This document shows, piece by piece, positions 34,149 to 46,254 of a DNA stretch of 64,000 nucleotides (its first letter is position 1; each line of letters starts with the position of its first letter). Position numbers and translations under genes: made by a program. Source of the DNA: Isoetes taiwanensis (lineage: Eukaryota > Streptophyta > Lycopodiopsida > Isoetales > Isoetaceae). The DNA lies in NCBI GenBank assembly GCA_021234155.1, contig JAJEKV010000005.1, forward strand, positions 1,116,001 through 1,180,000, in the 5' to 3' direction. Under the pieces are notes generated by a model, which was given only the letters and a program-made list of their open reading frames with translations, made no database searches and was not told the origin of the DNA.

Positions 34149-34492
34149 TGTTAGAGCCTGAACTCTAACCTTGCAAGAAGGATGAAAAACCCAACAATCC
34201 AAGCTCCATCTATCAGATCAAGGCAATGCACAACACAAAGAATCATCATCTCCATAGCTAGATCAAGTAAAATCCTCTCTCTCTCAATACATCGTCTCTC
34301 TCTCTGTTCTTCTCTTTCCCTGCTCAGACAATACAGTGGTCATCATGGCTCCACAATGCATACGTGCAAATATCCTGCATGCGTGCATATGCGTACATCC
34401 CTCCGTATACGATATACAATCTCCTATACCACCTCAATCATGGTGAGTGTGGTGAGTGGTGACGAGTGTGGTGAGTGGTGACCACCCCAACA
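34149..34492 (-). repeat. Gypsy B LTR, left (3') copy
   Basis: 344 bases, TG...CA on both strands (TGTTAGAGCC ... CCCCAACA on plus). It differs from the right copy at about a dozen positions by eye. Its inner neighbour is GTGGCGACCACAGTGGG rather than a purine tract. Confidence 0.9.
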
Positions 34493-34909
34493 GTGGCGAC
34501 CACAGTGGGAAAATGTGCCATTCTGTGGCGGAGAACCCATAACAACAAAAATACTAATATGGTCCTTGGGACATGTCCCCAAATGACACATTTACATGTA
34601 TGTTTAGAAAGAAAATACCCTCCTCAAATCCAAATGACTGATACAAACAAACTGGTCCAAAATGACAGTGACGAAACAGAGCCTCTGTAACTAAGGCAAA
34701 CTTTGAAAGCTGATATCTTGAGTTCCAGACATCCGTTTGACCTGCACCATAGCTCGTTGGATTTGTATCGCCGAAATACATTCATTGATGTAGGATAGAT
34801 AAAGTATTATGGAACTGTCACCATCTATTTTTACAGAAAAATGACCTGCTGTAACCCAAAAGTTCTCCACAAATTCTCTGTAATTGGAGCTATACCAAAT
34901 CTGAATCCC

Positions 34910-35870
34910 TTAGAATAGCACTTCTCTTTCAAAATAAGGCCTGAGATCCTTGCCATTTCTGGGATTAGGCAACAATTCCTCTTCTGGAGTCATCAAGTAG
35001 AAAGCCCCACCTGGTACCTCTTTATCAATCAGAAATGGGCCTTCCCATGGGCTTTGAAATTTAGATATATGCTGCTTAGTGGTCCTGCACAACACCAATT
35101 GCCCTTCCTCAAATAGATTGACAACCTGTAACTTATCTTTGATAAGCTTTACTTTCTGTTTATGCCTCATATTGAAGTTTGCTGCTTCTTGTCTCATCTC
35201 TTGCAATTGCAACAAATCATCCATCCTATTATGCACTTGATTTGGAGTTGGAACTTCTCCTAAATTCTCATAATAAGGTAGCTCCACAAATGAACACAAA
35301 AGAATGTCCAAATGAATAGGCATCACAGCCTGCACTCCATAAACCAATTCAAATGGTGTAAATCCTGTAGCCAACTTGTAAGTACACCTGAAACTCCATA
35401 AGGCACCTGTCAAGGCTTCATGCCAATTTCTTTGATTATCCTTCCTTTGTTTTGGCCAAGATAGCTTTCAATTTTTGTTAGTAGACTCGGCTTGCCCATT
35501 GCCACGTGGATAATAAGCGAGAAGCTTGCACATGTTGAACACCAATCCTTTCTGTTAACTGAGCTACTACTTTTCCCATGAAATGAGTTCCCCGATCCGA
35601 CAAAAGAATGGTTAGAACACCAAACCGAGAAATCAAATTATGATAAAGGAAGCTTCGTGGTATTTTCTCTCGTAGCATGCTTTGCTAGAATTGCTTCTAC
35701 CCACCGTGAAACATACATGTGGCTGCCAAGATATACTTATGACCTTTGGAAGATGGAGGGTTGATAGGCCCAATGTAATCAATCCCCACATATGAAATGG
35801 ACCAACACTCAAAATAGGATGGAATGGCATATTATTGTGGCTGTTAATTGCTTGTGCCTTTGACACTTCT
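34910..35870 (-). pseudogene. Gypsy B integrase and C-terminal domain
   Basis: The minus-strand pieces are ITLGLSTLHLPKV-type (35866-35633, decayed core start), LLSDRGTHFMGKV (35678-35478, second catalytic Asp present) and ATGFTPFELVYGVQAVMP (35413-34910), followed by WEGPFLIDKEVPGGAFYL and a stop after PYFEREVLF. This is the usual end of a plant gypsy integrase. Frame changes separate the pieces. Confidence 0.85.
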
Positions 35871-36249
35871 CACATTTGCTAACAAAGTCTCTAGTATCCT
35901 TGTAAAGAGTTGCAATAATATCTCAATGAAGGATCTTCCAAGGCTTTGTTCACTTGCAAAATGCCCACGACAATCATGTGCTTCTTTTGCAACAAATCAT
36001 GAATTTGCTAACCAGCAACACACCTTAATAAGAGACCTTCCATAGTCCTCTTATAAAGAATAGCCTCATGCACTACATAACCCGGTTGCTTGTACTCTAA
36101 GAGCATGCTTTTGTTGCTTTGAAAATGATGAAGGATAAGTCGATCTTGCAAATACACGTATATATTGGCATACCAAAGATTCACGGTCTCAATGAACCCT
36201 TGTAATAGTCCATTATCCTGAAATGCTACTTGCTGGTCTGTTTCCTCTT

Positions 36250-36429
36250 CTATTTCAGCACACTACTCAAATAGGCACTTGGATTATGAGCCCCTTGAGC
36301 CATCTTAACATACTTCAACTCAAATTCTTGTATGATAAGAGCCCATCTTGTAAATTTAGGATCTTGGACCGTCTTGTTGTAAATGCATGGCAATGGGTTC
36401 ACATCCATATGAATGTAAACATACTGTGC
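36250..36429 (-). pseudogene. Gypsy B RNase H, downstream half (left of E3)
   Basis: The minus-strand translation gives HMDVNPLPCIYNK, then TRWALIIQEFELKYVKMAQG, the end of a gypsy RNase H. The frame begins exactly at the E3 insertion point. With the other half (43340 upward) and one copy of the ATTT duplication, the frame continues without a break. Confidence 0.85.
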
Positions 36430-36529
36430 ATTTGGGTATGTTTTTGTTAGTGGTATACAAAAAAACGAAATTTTAGCACGTCTCCAGCACCTTTTTTTAG
36501 CGCTTTTTTTACGTCGCGGGCGAAAAGAA

Positions 36530-38254
36530 ATGAAGGGTGCCGTGCAAGTTGAAGGGTTCATGATGGGCTATGAAGTCGGGATGACAATTAATGAAGTCTT
36601 TGGTAGCGAAAAGGCCCGTCTGAATCCCATCATGCCAATTATCAAAGAAATGAGCATGATCCTGCCGTCAGCATATAATTCATCCCACAATCCGAGAATT
36701 CATTAAGTAGACGAGCCGTTTGATCTCAAATTCGACTCCTTTTGGTGTATTGCTGAAAAAACTGATATCTCTACGTTCCTCTTAGGCAAAGCGCTATTTC
36801 ATCTTCTCGGTTACACCCGATTTCTTAAATTACTTTGTTTGTAGGCCATGGCCCGAAGCGAAGTTAAGGAGGTAAGCCACCCGAGGAATTTGCTTTGAAG
36901 ACTGTTTTTTTTCTGTTATGGCCGATTATTTTTTCCTTTTGATTCGCGGATGAAAATTGCTTTCGGCCTGGTGAGTTTGTTTTCATTCGCGAGATTTATG
37001 TGGTGCTGGCACAAAGCCAAAAGAAATTAAGTGGAAAGATGTTTCTCCAACAGATTGGAATGAGATATGGAAAGCCCCTTTGGTTAAAGGGAAGATTCAT
37101 GTCAAAATGGTTCGAGAAACGATTATGCCACCAAGCTAAAAGATCGATTTCCAAGATATATCAAAGGGGCCTCACCAACAATGAGTGTAGGACTTCGGCT
37201 TTCACCGTGCCTTTATTATGGCAAAACAACTGTTAAAAGCTTCGTCTTAATCGAGAGAAATACAAGGTGAATTGGGCACGGTTGCAGCTCGAACTTCTGA
37301 GAGATTCAATGGACAAGAGGTCAAAGAAATGATGGGTCTTATTTCAATAAAAGCATAGAGGCCATTCGCATGTCATAAACAGCTTGAGCGAGCTCAAACA
37401 AATTGATGAAATGAACATCTTGAAGAAACAAGAGGATGTTGAGGCTCGAAGGTCTTTGTACAAAGTCTTGACAAAATTGTTACGTCTGGGGAAGCTATTG
37501 AGGATAAAAACAATCTTGGACAGCAATGGAAGCACATATAGAACCGGATGATGACATAAAGACATACATCGAGACCCTTAAAAGGGAAGAGAAGTTGTTA
37601 AAGGGAAATCTTTGGAGAGGTCGCTTGCCAAAGTCGTGAGAACCCGACATTTTACTCAAAAAGAGATTGAGAAAGCTGAAGATGGATGTTGCAAAGTATC
37701 AAGGAGAAAATGGAATCTTGGCACAAGTGTTGTAAAAATGTGCGGTTCATGCGTGACATGTGAAGTCAAAAGGCATGTCGAGAGTAACCATGGGAGAGTA
37801 TCACATTCCTCTAATGCATGGCCGAGGTATGCAATGTTTGTGGTTTGGTGCTTACTCTGATTATGAAATGCATGTTAAGCTTTCTTGCCAACACAAGTAT
37901 CATGTGTATTGCTTTAGTATAGTCTTTGGAAACTTCGGCATGCATAGTTCGAGAATGTGGTGCGAAGTGCCTCAAGCACTTTTAAAAGAACTAGGATACA
38001 AAGCTGATCGGCCCGGTAGAGAGTGAAGAAGATCGTCTTTGAAGAGGAGGATGGTGATGAGGAATTTGAAGAAGATGAGGAAGTTGAAGATACAACTCCC
38101 AAAGAAGCGGATAGTGAAAAAAACCGGAAATTTGAGGATAGTCTTTGGAAGCGGCGGTGAGGTAAAATTGATGAAGATTTTGTACCTATTAGGAAGGCCG
38201 GAAGAAGGGACCATTGGTACTTTCGAAGTGCTACAAAAAGATGAGAAGATGTGA
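36530..38254 (+). pseudogene. E3 plus-strand gene remnant, unknown function
   Basis: Broken coding stretches read MKGAVQVEGFMMGYEVGM, then after a stop FDSFWCIAEKTDIST (about 36725), then KWKDVSPTDWNEIWKAP (about 37030), YHIPLMHGRGMQCLW and LSCQHKYHVYCF (37800-37920), then MWCEVPQALLKELGY. The CxHxYHxxC run suggests a zinc-binding element. After that comes an acidic/basic tail. I do not recognise the family. Frame changes show decay, though some breaks could be introns. Confidence 0.5.
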
Positions 38255-39249
38255 TACGGGTATAATTAACTTTTAATTGTTACATGTGTTATTTTTCTTT
38301 TGATGATGTTTTTTTTTGTTTTCAGCCGTTGATCTTATTGATGTGGACAAGCTTAGTCCGGTCAAGATGACTCACTATGCTTCCTCTTCAAAAGCAAAAG
38401 AAGAATGATGCACCAGTGTTTGAACATCACGGTTGCTAAGGAAGGTAAAGTGTTACTAGGTCTTTGGATAAGTCTTTGTATTATTTTTTAATCTATTCTT
38501 TTATCTTTTATAGTGATGACAAAGTTTGAGCGATTTGGTCCACAAAAACAACAATGAAATGAAGGATGTTAGTCCAAGAAAAGGTTAAAACCTTTTAACA
38601 ATATATTTGTTTCCTTTTATACTTCTTTCCCTCAAATTGAGTTTTTTTGTTTTGCAGGTTGAGGTTGTTTCCACGAGATGATGGAAAAAGATGTTAATAA
38701 GGATGAGGAAGCAACTTCACGAAGAGGATGTGATTCCAAACTTTCTTGACATAACACTTGACCAAGTAGGTTGGGTTCTTGAATTGAAGAAGTATCGGGC
38801 TCCTGCTACCAAGCCCGGATGAATGAGTTTGCTCTTATTGGCGAAAGGCTGCTAGCGTTGTTATACCGGCATTAATATTTATGATCTGCTTATGTTATAC
38901 GCATAATGCATTTTGTAATGTACTCCACACTTGTGGGCGTTTTTGTAATACAAGGAAAGTTTATGTTTTATTCCTAATGTGAATTGTTTATTACGCATTC
39001 CTTTTTTTTTATTGCAAGTTTAACACAAATCAAATGGTTTGATGGATTTTAAATAATGTATAATTAGATTTGTGTTGAATGGAAGTAATTTTTTTGCCAA
39101 AATAAACACAACTCTAAAAGGCTGCGGTTTTAAAGAATGTGTATATTGATTGAATTGATTTGTATACATCTTTGAATGCTAATTCATCAAACTTTTTCCT
39201 TTTAAAATGTTCTTGCCATTCTTAGTAGTTGTTTTGTTTTACAACAACT
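38255..39249. other. E3 interior between convergent genes
   Basis: AT-rich with T runs. Short coding-like pieces continue the plus-strand gene (a Glu/Asp-rich stretch at 38690-38830), but I cannot assign them. Nothing else is recognised. Confidence 0.4.
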
Positions 39250-42200
39250 TTACTCGACTTTGCAACATCTTTTTCTTGGTTTCTTCTTTGTCACGGCTTT
39301 CTTGCTATTTTTTTTTTTTAATTCTTTTTCACTATTTTTTCTTGCTTGCCTTGCACTGACCTTGCTTGCAACCTGCTTTGTTGGATTTCCTACAACATCT
39401 TTCTTGTCTGCTGTTTTGCTGCTGTTACTGGTTTTTCCTTTTTCCACTTTCTTTGCTTTTCTTGAATTGGCCTTGGTTGTTGCTCCTGCTAGCTTACTGT
39501 TATTTGCTACATCACACTGTGCTAGAATTGAAGATTGAGCTTGCAAACTTTCTAGAATGTGCTCATGGACCTCCTCTTGTAACTCATACATGTTACCTCC
39601 CATATCTTCCATCAAGAAGTTGCATGATACAACCAAATGACTGTACACATTGCAGTCTGGTTCATGTCTTAGAAGTTCATACTTATTATCACCTACAAAC
39701 TTATAAAACTTACCAGTTACTACAACTTCTCTCCTACCAAACTTCTGTCCCCAGGGATCCTTGAAAGCTTTCTCAACAACATGCTTTGTTTGAGTACATT
39801 TGAGAATGTAAAAATCAACTTTCTCCTTATTGTCTGCTGGAGCAACAACAGCAAAATTCTCTCCAATGTCTATGATATCAGACTTCCACTCAGCATCACC
39901 TTCATACACTGGCCCATCACAAGCTTCTATTTCCTCCTCGATTCCTGGCCTTAATTCTGAAAAAACCCATGATCCTATTCTTTCTTTATTAATACACTTG
40001 CTGTACTTAGCGGACCCACAATGGCAAAAGCGAGGGAATAATTCATGTGTGCAACCATAGTAGGGTCCTTGTTGTTGACTGGTCTAATGCTATGGAATTT
40101 GCTAGATCCTACCAAAGTAGCACACTCAAACAATTCATCCCTGCACACATCGTCTTTGCCTATTTCCCAAAAGAATCTGCAGCCAAATAAATGAGTTCAT
40201 AAATGGTGCTTACAAATATAAGTATGAACACAATATTTACCTGTGCTTGTCAGAATTACTGAAGTGTTCCTGGCAAAATATGACAACATCATGAGCATCT
40301 CTTAAAGGTCTAGAATTCCTCTTTAACATTTCATGTGTGAGTGCTCTTTTAATCACGCCCTTGCCCATCATGTTCACCTACAAAACAAAAGAGAAGCTTA
40401 CTTTGGAGACATACAATTGAAGTAAATCTGCCCGTCTTTGCCATACCTTTTCCATGGTAAGAGGCAAAGTAATTCCAGTTAATTGGAATACCAGAGGTCT
40501 TAAAAAATCTACCAATGAAGAAAAATGTTCTTGCACCCTTGAATTGATGTGAGCAACCATCAGACCACATCACATGGTTGGTGTAATCCACACCTTTCTG
40601 GCCTAGAAACTTAGCATGCTTATTAAGACAATGTTGAACAAAGAGAGTATCATGTTCTCTGTCATCGAGATATAAAAAGTGTGGATGATGTTCCTCTCAC
40701 ACTTACTTAGACAATTTTCTTGAACCTCTGCGGCGGTTGCATGCATGTATGTGATGTGCACCCGGTGTTGTGCATTGATCATTCCTCAATGCAAACTTTG
40801 GATCTCTTCTTTGTATTTTGAATGTGTAATTCTCGACCAAAGTCTATTCTTGATACAACCATGTCTTTTGGAAAAGTGGCTAAGCAGCCCCTAAAGCTGT
40901 TTTGCACGCCATCGGCTTCATAATTGTGAGGAATAAAATCTGTCAATACATTCTTAGCATACTCCAAAATATCAGCAGTACTACTTGTCTTGTAAGCGAG
41001 CTTAACTATTGGTTTTGGTACTACTTTCAAAGCTCCGGTTCCATCAGGTTCAGTTAGATGCTTCAAAAACACACGTAATTTTACATAAAACTCTTTTAGT
41101 AATGAGTATGAAAGATTCTCCAATACAACGGCCGATTAAAGTAGATAATGCGACAAGGTTTACTCTATCAAATGTCTTCCAATTAAGCGTGTGACCCGCA
41201 CCTCTATTCAACTCCTTTGGACACATAGGCAATTTGGAAGGACCACAAAATTGCATTTCAATAGCATGCAATTATGTTGATACCACTCATCTGCTATATC
41301 TTTGACACAAACCAATGACCTCCACATGTCACTTGATGACTTGTATGTCTTCAAGTTGGCTTCACATTTAAAGGCCGGGGACCACAAGCGACACATGTAC
41401 AATTACATTCACTTCCATGAACTCTTTTTGTGTCCAACCTCATTTTGTTAATTGCTTGTCTAACATAATCCAACCTCATGTGATATACCGCATGACATGT
41501 CTCCACATCCTTTACTTTCCTTACAAAGCTAGGTTTCAGTGCATGAAAAGCTGAGAAAGACACCTCGAATTTTGGAAACTCTCTTCGAAATCTTTCATAA
41601 AATGAAACCTGCATTAAAACCATAAGCATTGTAGGCATGGTAAATTTAAAAAAAAAAAAAGAAAGGGAAATTAGATAAACCAACCTCGGTCTCTTCCAAA
41701 AATGTAGAGGATGCAATATTTTGTTGCCTTTGGCAATCTAATTTTAATCACATGCTTCTTGCATGGAGACACTCTTGAATTATTGGTCGAACTCAACCAC
41801 AAGCTTTTCTTTGTTGATTAGTGAGTTTGTCGGATCTGGTTTGTCTCTTAAACATTGACCGGGGACCTTCACCAATTTACTTCTTTGCTCTTCTATGTCT
41901 TCTTTGTTGTAACATATTTTTTGTTCAAATTCAAACATTAGGATAGCCTTCTACGGTTGGTTTTCTCGAGGAAACATCATAAACCATTCTTTGAGGTTCG
42001 AGCTCGACCACATCGGTTTTCCTATCATACTTATGTTGAGCCAAAGATTTTCTCAAATTTTCCACTATTGTTGACATTGTTTTCACTTCTTTCAATTTCA
42101 ATACACAGTATTACGGGTCTTTTAGCGGCACCTTCAAGAATGTCTTCCACTGTCTTGTTGTGAAGCATTTGCACATACCTTATTATTATACAATGCAATT

Positions 42201-42994
42201 TTTTGAAATTTGTTGTTTTCTTCTCTTGCTTAGTCCAACTTCTTTGGAGACATCTTTACGTAAGTCTGCTTCTCTTGCTCTTTTCTTTGCTCTTTGTTCT
42301 CTCCTTTTCATTGCATGCAATTTTCTATAGAGTGATTCACGATCTTCAAACCCATGTTCATCTTTGGACCTCAACACCACCTTTAAAACAATTAGCAAAC
42401 TAGTATTTCAAGGCTTTTTAACATTTAAAAGCGGTTTTCAAGCACTTACGAAATTTGTAGGTAGATCACAAAATGCTTCAAAACCATCACGGTTTGTTTC
42501 ACAATTGGATGTCTTTGGTGGCTCACGATTCAGTGGTAGCATCACAAACATGAGGCCGAGTGTTCAATCGAAAATCCTCTTCACAATTTCGATTACTTTT
42601 TACCAAAAACAAGATTCCAATTGTACGTTGGTCGAATTGACTATTGGCCTCACCTTCATCACGAAAAATGAGGTTAACTTGTTAGCTATCATAATTTGCA
42701 AGCAATTAATTCAAGATATTACCATTATAAAGAAAAATAAATTCCCCTCACTATTTGCGGTTCTTTTCGCGGCCGAGGAAGAAAGAATTATCGCTATCTC
42801 CACAGCGGGGGCAATTTTGAACTGGTGGAAAAATTATGCGCCCGGTAGGGAGTATAAGCATAAAATTTCCTCCGATTCTTTGTTCCAAATTCGGGATCGC
42901 TTATGAAATCTTTAGCATCAAAAGTGACACTATGCTTGCGCGGTTGGAGAAATCTTTCCTCCCAATTCATGGTAAATTCACTAAAAGAAAGCAC
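39250..42994 (-). pseudogene. E3 transposase-like gene remnant
   Basis: Right to left, the pieces are MNWEERFLQPRKHSVTFDAK (42970-42794), VSFYERFRREFPKFEVSFS, FHALKPSFVRKVKD and TCHAVYHMRLDYVRQAIN (41630-41440), VSRIDF plus a shifted-frame ENYTF-like stretch (about 40860-40810), then HVMWSDGCSHQFKGARTFF and NWNYFASYHGKGMAKT (40591-40430). It ends in a 219-residue C-terminal part with a Lys-rich tail (39909-39250). The DF.ENY, SDGC..QFK and HGKG motifs are shared by a family of plant and animal transposon proteins and fit an RNase H-like nuclease. Frameshifts occur between pieces. The C-terminal ~100 residues (VDFYILKC ... VVVTGKFYKF) form a small folded domain of unknown role. Confidence 0.65.
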
Positions 42995-43339
42995 ATCAAT
43001 TAAAGCAGTATAAAGCTGTGGAAGCCCGCCATTCTATCTCAATTGCCCGTAATCTTTCAAGCCCGACTCAAAATTGAAGCCATGATTCTCCGGCATCAAA
43101 TTCGGGATGATGAGATGGATTGATGAGATGGCTTGATGATTCGGATTCTTTGAGATGGCATAATGATCAACCGTTCCGGATGATGGGAAAGAAATTGGCG
43201 GGTGTCAGCTAGCCATGGCAGGGCCTTGAAAAATAGGTGACGGGCATGAAGAAATTCGATGAAGGGCAAAAAGCACCACGCCACCACGCAATGTCGCGAC
43301 ATGCTTTTTATTGTACCACTAACAAAAATAGACCCATTT

Positions 43340-44410
43340 GTGAATTTCATTGTGAAGGAAGAAGATAATGTCTAAATTTATTCAAAGGCCCACTTCAATG
43401 CCAACCAAGATGCTCCACATGAGTCCATTTACGCTCTTGTGGAGTTAACAACTTTACTAGCATAGTAATTCACATCATAATCTTTTGGCGATTTTTTTAC
43501 GACATAATGTGACAGCCAAAGCTTGCTCCCAAATCAGTAAAGAATAAATGAAATGGCTCACTCATTCTTGGAGGAATCAGCAAAGTTCTCTCTTTCAATT
43601 GTCAAAGCACCATTCAAATGCTTCTTGGCGTCCTCCTTCCATCTAAAGTTACGCCTTGGCTTCATACAATCCACAAGTGGCTGGATTATTTTAGCAAAAT
43701 TGTGCAAATACCTCCTATTAAAACTGAGTTGGCCATATAAGCTTCTCACTTGTGATATATTTGTAGGTGGTTTGACCTTCTCCAAGGCTGCAATCTTACC
43801 ATGATCCACTTATAATCCCTTTTCTGAAACATAATTGCTCAATAGTTTTCCTCCTCTAGTGAAGAAAATACACTTAGCAGGATTTAAACTTATGCCATAC
43901 AATCGGCATCTTTCAAGAACTTTTCTGAGGTGATCCAAGTGATCCCTTCTTGGATTCAAAAACACTGTTAGGTCATCTATAAAGACTCTCAAACAGTCCA
44001 AAATGTCATGAAAAGCATATGTCATAGCTCGCTGAAATGTGGCTGGAGCATTTGTAAGGCCAAAAGGTAATACCTTATAAGCATAAATGCCAAAAGGTGT
44101 TGAAAAGCGTCATTGCTTGATGTGGTGGATAGATTTGGATCTGATTATATCTGGTAACCATCCAAGAGCGAATAGGCCTGATTTCTGCAACAATATCCAA
44201 CAAAGTGTCTATGAATGGTGTAGGAAAATGATCTCTTTTGGTAGCTTTGTTGAGATCCCTGTAATCAATGCATACTCGAATTGAGTTATTTGGCTTTCTC
44301 ATTGGTACAATAGAACTGATCCAATCTGAATTTGGCACTGGTACAATAAATCCCGCCTCCAAAAGCTTCATGACTTCAACCTTTACTTGCTTCTCTATGA
44401 CTGGACTCAT
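43340..44410 (-). pseudogene. Gypsy B reverse transcriptase and RNase H upstream half (right of E3)
   Basis: RT is at 44410-44075 (RVCIDYRDLNKATKRDHFP) and 44025-43810 (VFIDDLTVFL, the YxDD-type catalytic pair), then the connection LEKVKPPTNISQVRSLYGQL (43809-43558) and RNase H start (SKVVNSTRA region, decayed) to the E3 insertion site. The usual GYSGYNQI site is altered (VTRYNQI). Frame changes at about 44050 and 43550. Confidence 0.85.
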
Positions 44411-44599
44411 TCTCCTTTGAGCTTGTTGGACTGGTTTTGATCCTTGTTTAAATCAATAGTATGAATCACAACCTCTGGTAGAATGCCTTTTAATTCTTTG
44501 TAATTTCTTGCCAAAACATCCCTGAATTCGCGTTCCTCCTCTTGAGTAAGATCTCCTCCAATAGTAACCAATTCTTCTTGATTTTCCTGAGAAATATTG

Positions 44600-44785
44600 A
44601 TGTTCTTGACTAAATGTGGTGACTGTAATGAATGTGGTGAGTGTGGTGACGAATGTGGTGAATGTGGTGACAGTGACGAATGTGGTGCGTGTGATGATTG
44701 TGGTGACTGTAATGGATGTGGTGGATGTGATGAATGTGGTGCATGTGGTGACCATGTGGTGATGGTGACGTGGTGAATATGGGTG
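44600..44785. repeat. GTGGTGAN minisatellite encoding a His-rich tract
   Basis: Roughly 20 degenerate copies of (G/A)ATGTGGTG(A/C) type. On the minus strand, within the Gypsy B polyprotein between protease and RT, it reads as repeated HHIHHI and HHTHH. The same GTGAGTGTGGTGAGTGGTGA motif occurs at the edge of both Gypsy B LTRs (34441-34482, 62300-62342). Confidence 0.85.
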
Positions 44786-44999
44786 ATCGATTTACCTCAT
44801 CCTCGAGATATGTGCGCATGCCACCAAGTTGTTTGTCCTTGTATAGTGGGCTGATTTCTGTTTACCCCATCCATGCTTGATGTCAAATTTAGCATCTCTA
44901 CTTGATCTTGATAAATTCCTTGCTGAAATAAAGTCTCACCAATGGGTCTTTGAATGGACTCCTCCTGCATGTTTACAAGAGTCTCTTGTAACTCACCTT

Positions 45000-45588
45000 C
45001 ACCAATACTTTCAAGTTAGTTGGATATGCTTATATCTGCAACTTGCTGCTGTAAATGACATATTTTCTGAATTTTTGGGTACCATTTAACCACTTGTACA
45101 AAGTCTTATCTTCCACATCACCCACTTCCAAGACATGAAAAACAACTAAGACCTTGTTGTCACGACACCAGCATTCTCTTTGTTGATTTCTAACTGCGGA
45201 GCTGCTCAAAGAAGGATTGCAAAGAAAGGTACCTTTGCTGGATTTCAGAGGATGATCTATAGTAACCTTGTGTTCCCCTTGAAAGATGTTCATTTCACGC
45301 TTCCTCCATGAAGTCTCAGCTTGTACGGCATCTAACCATGTACGGCTCAACAACAAAGTATAAGTTTCAGCATGCACACTCACGGAAATTTCAAACCCAT
45401 GAAATCAAGATTGCTTCCACCTCATAAACCTTGCATAAGACATTTCTTCTACGACCCCATAGGCTGCACCTTCATTTTGATTGAATGCTTGAGCATCATA
45501 GTTGTCCGGTTCCATCATTTCAATCCAACTTGAAGCATTATGTGGTAAGGCATTACATTCACTCGGCTGTTAGGTATCTATGTTGGCG
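45000..45588 (-). pseudogene. Gypsy B protease region, left of the LINE
   Basis: The minus-strand frame holds ETYTLLLSRTWLDAVQAE followed by a typical post-protease segment (IFQGEHKVTIDHPL). Just before it, a spacer reads CNALPHNASSWIEMMEPDNYD. The N-terminal part is decayed and is cut at 45588 by the LINE. Confidence 0.7.
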
Positions 45589-45593
45589 TCTTT

Positions 45594-46083
45594 GATTAAA
45601 TTTATTTATTTATTTATTTATCTAGCTCTCTTTGGGCCACGAGGAGGCCATGGAGCCCAATACATTGTCATTTACATTTCGAGTATAAAGGAAGCGGTGT
45701 GAGTCAACCGCCCTTATGTATTGCCCCACAACCATGTGTGGTAAAGCGTAAACAAACGAAAATCGATGAATGTAACTTTGAATCTGTTTTTTAATGTTCT
45801 AATATCTTATCGTACATGATGTGAATACATGATTCTCATCTTCTATTTTATGCAAATTACATAGCTTGCATATTCTCTCTTCAACCGGGTGTCTTCCGCA
45901 TGCGCCCTACTTCCAATTCCGACCCTATGGGAGCTTGTTACCGTGATCGGGCCATCAAAAGCTTTAAGGATGCAGGGATGTTTGCATTCAAGTATTCCTG
46001 GCTCTTGTATTCCTCAAATTGGTTAACTTTGTTCTTTATAATGGATCATCCTGCTACCTGGATTTGCCCATAAATGCTCAATG
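45594..46083 (-). pseudogene. LINE ORF2 C-terminus and 3' tail, left of E2
   Basis: The minus-strand translation includes WANPGSRMIHYKEQS at the E2 junction, then, with frame changes, ERICKLCNLHKIEDENHVFT and SC, the CCHC-type finger found at the end of many LINE ORF2 proteins. A (TAAA)n tail follows. The frame at the E2 boundary continues exactly from the right-hand half once E2 and one GCAA copy are removed. Confidence 0.8.
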
Positions 46084-46254
46084 GCAAAAGCACGATTTCA
46101 TTAATTGGAGAAAATAAGCCCATTTTTAGAATTTTAAGCACACCTAATTTGCTCTAGCACAAATACTTTCACCTACTTCTCGAGCACAAGAAACATGAGG
46201 GTAATTGGCATACACATATACAAACAAATACACATATACTGTAGAATCTCAATA

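Larger units (their letters stand above)
36434..43335. mobile_element. E3: DNA transposon with DDE-like transposase remnant, 4-base TSD
   Basis: The ends are inverted repeats of about 22 bases. The left end starts GGGTATGTTTTTG and the right end, reversed, starts GGGTCTATTTTTG; both continue TTAGTGGTA. The target duplication is ATTT at 36430-36433 and 43336-43339. Removal restores the reading frame of Gypsy B RNase H. It is 6,902 bases long. Inside are a plus-strand gene remnant (36530-38254) and a minus-strand transposase-like remnant (39250-42994), transcribed toward each other. The 4-base TSD matches E2, but the terminal sequence and proteins differ. Confidence 0.9.

Noticed and set aside
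34149-34510. Gypsy B transcribed on the plus strand, because the left LTR is followed by a primer-binding-like sequence
   Set aside because: Gag, protease, RT, RNase H and integrase all read on the minus strand and the right LTR has a proper primer-binding position. The left-border sequence is reported as an anomaly instead.
36000-36561. A fusion ORF joining Gypsy B RNase H to novel N-terminal sequence
   Set aside because: The upstream part of that minus-strand frame is simply the E3 terminal repeat read through; the boundary coincides with the E3 insertion site.
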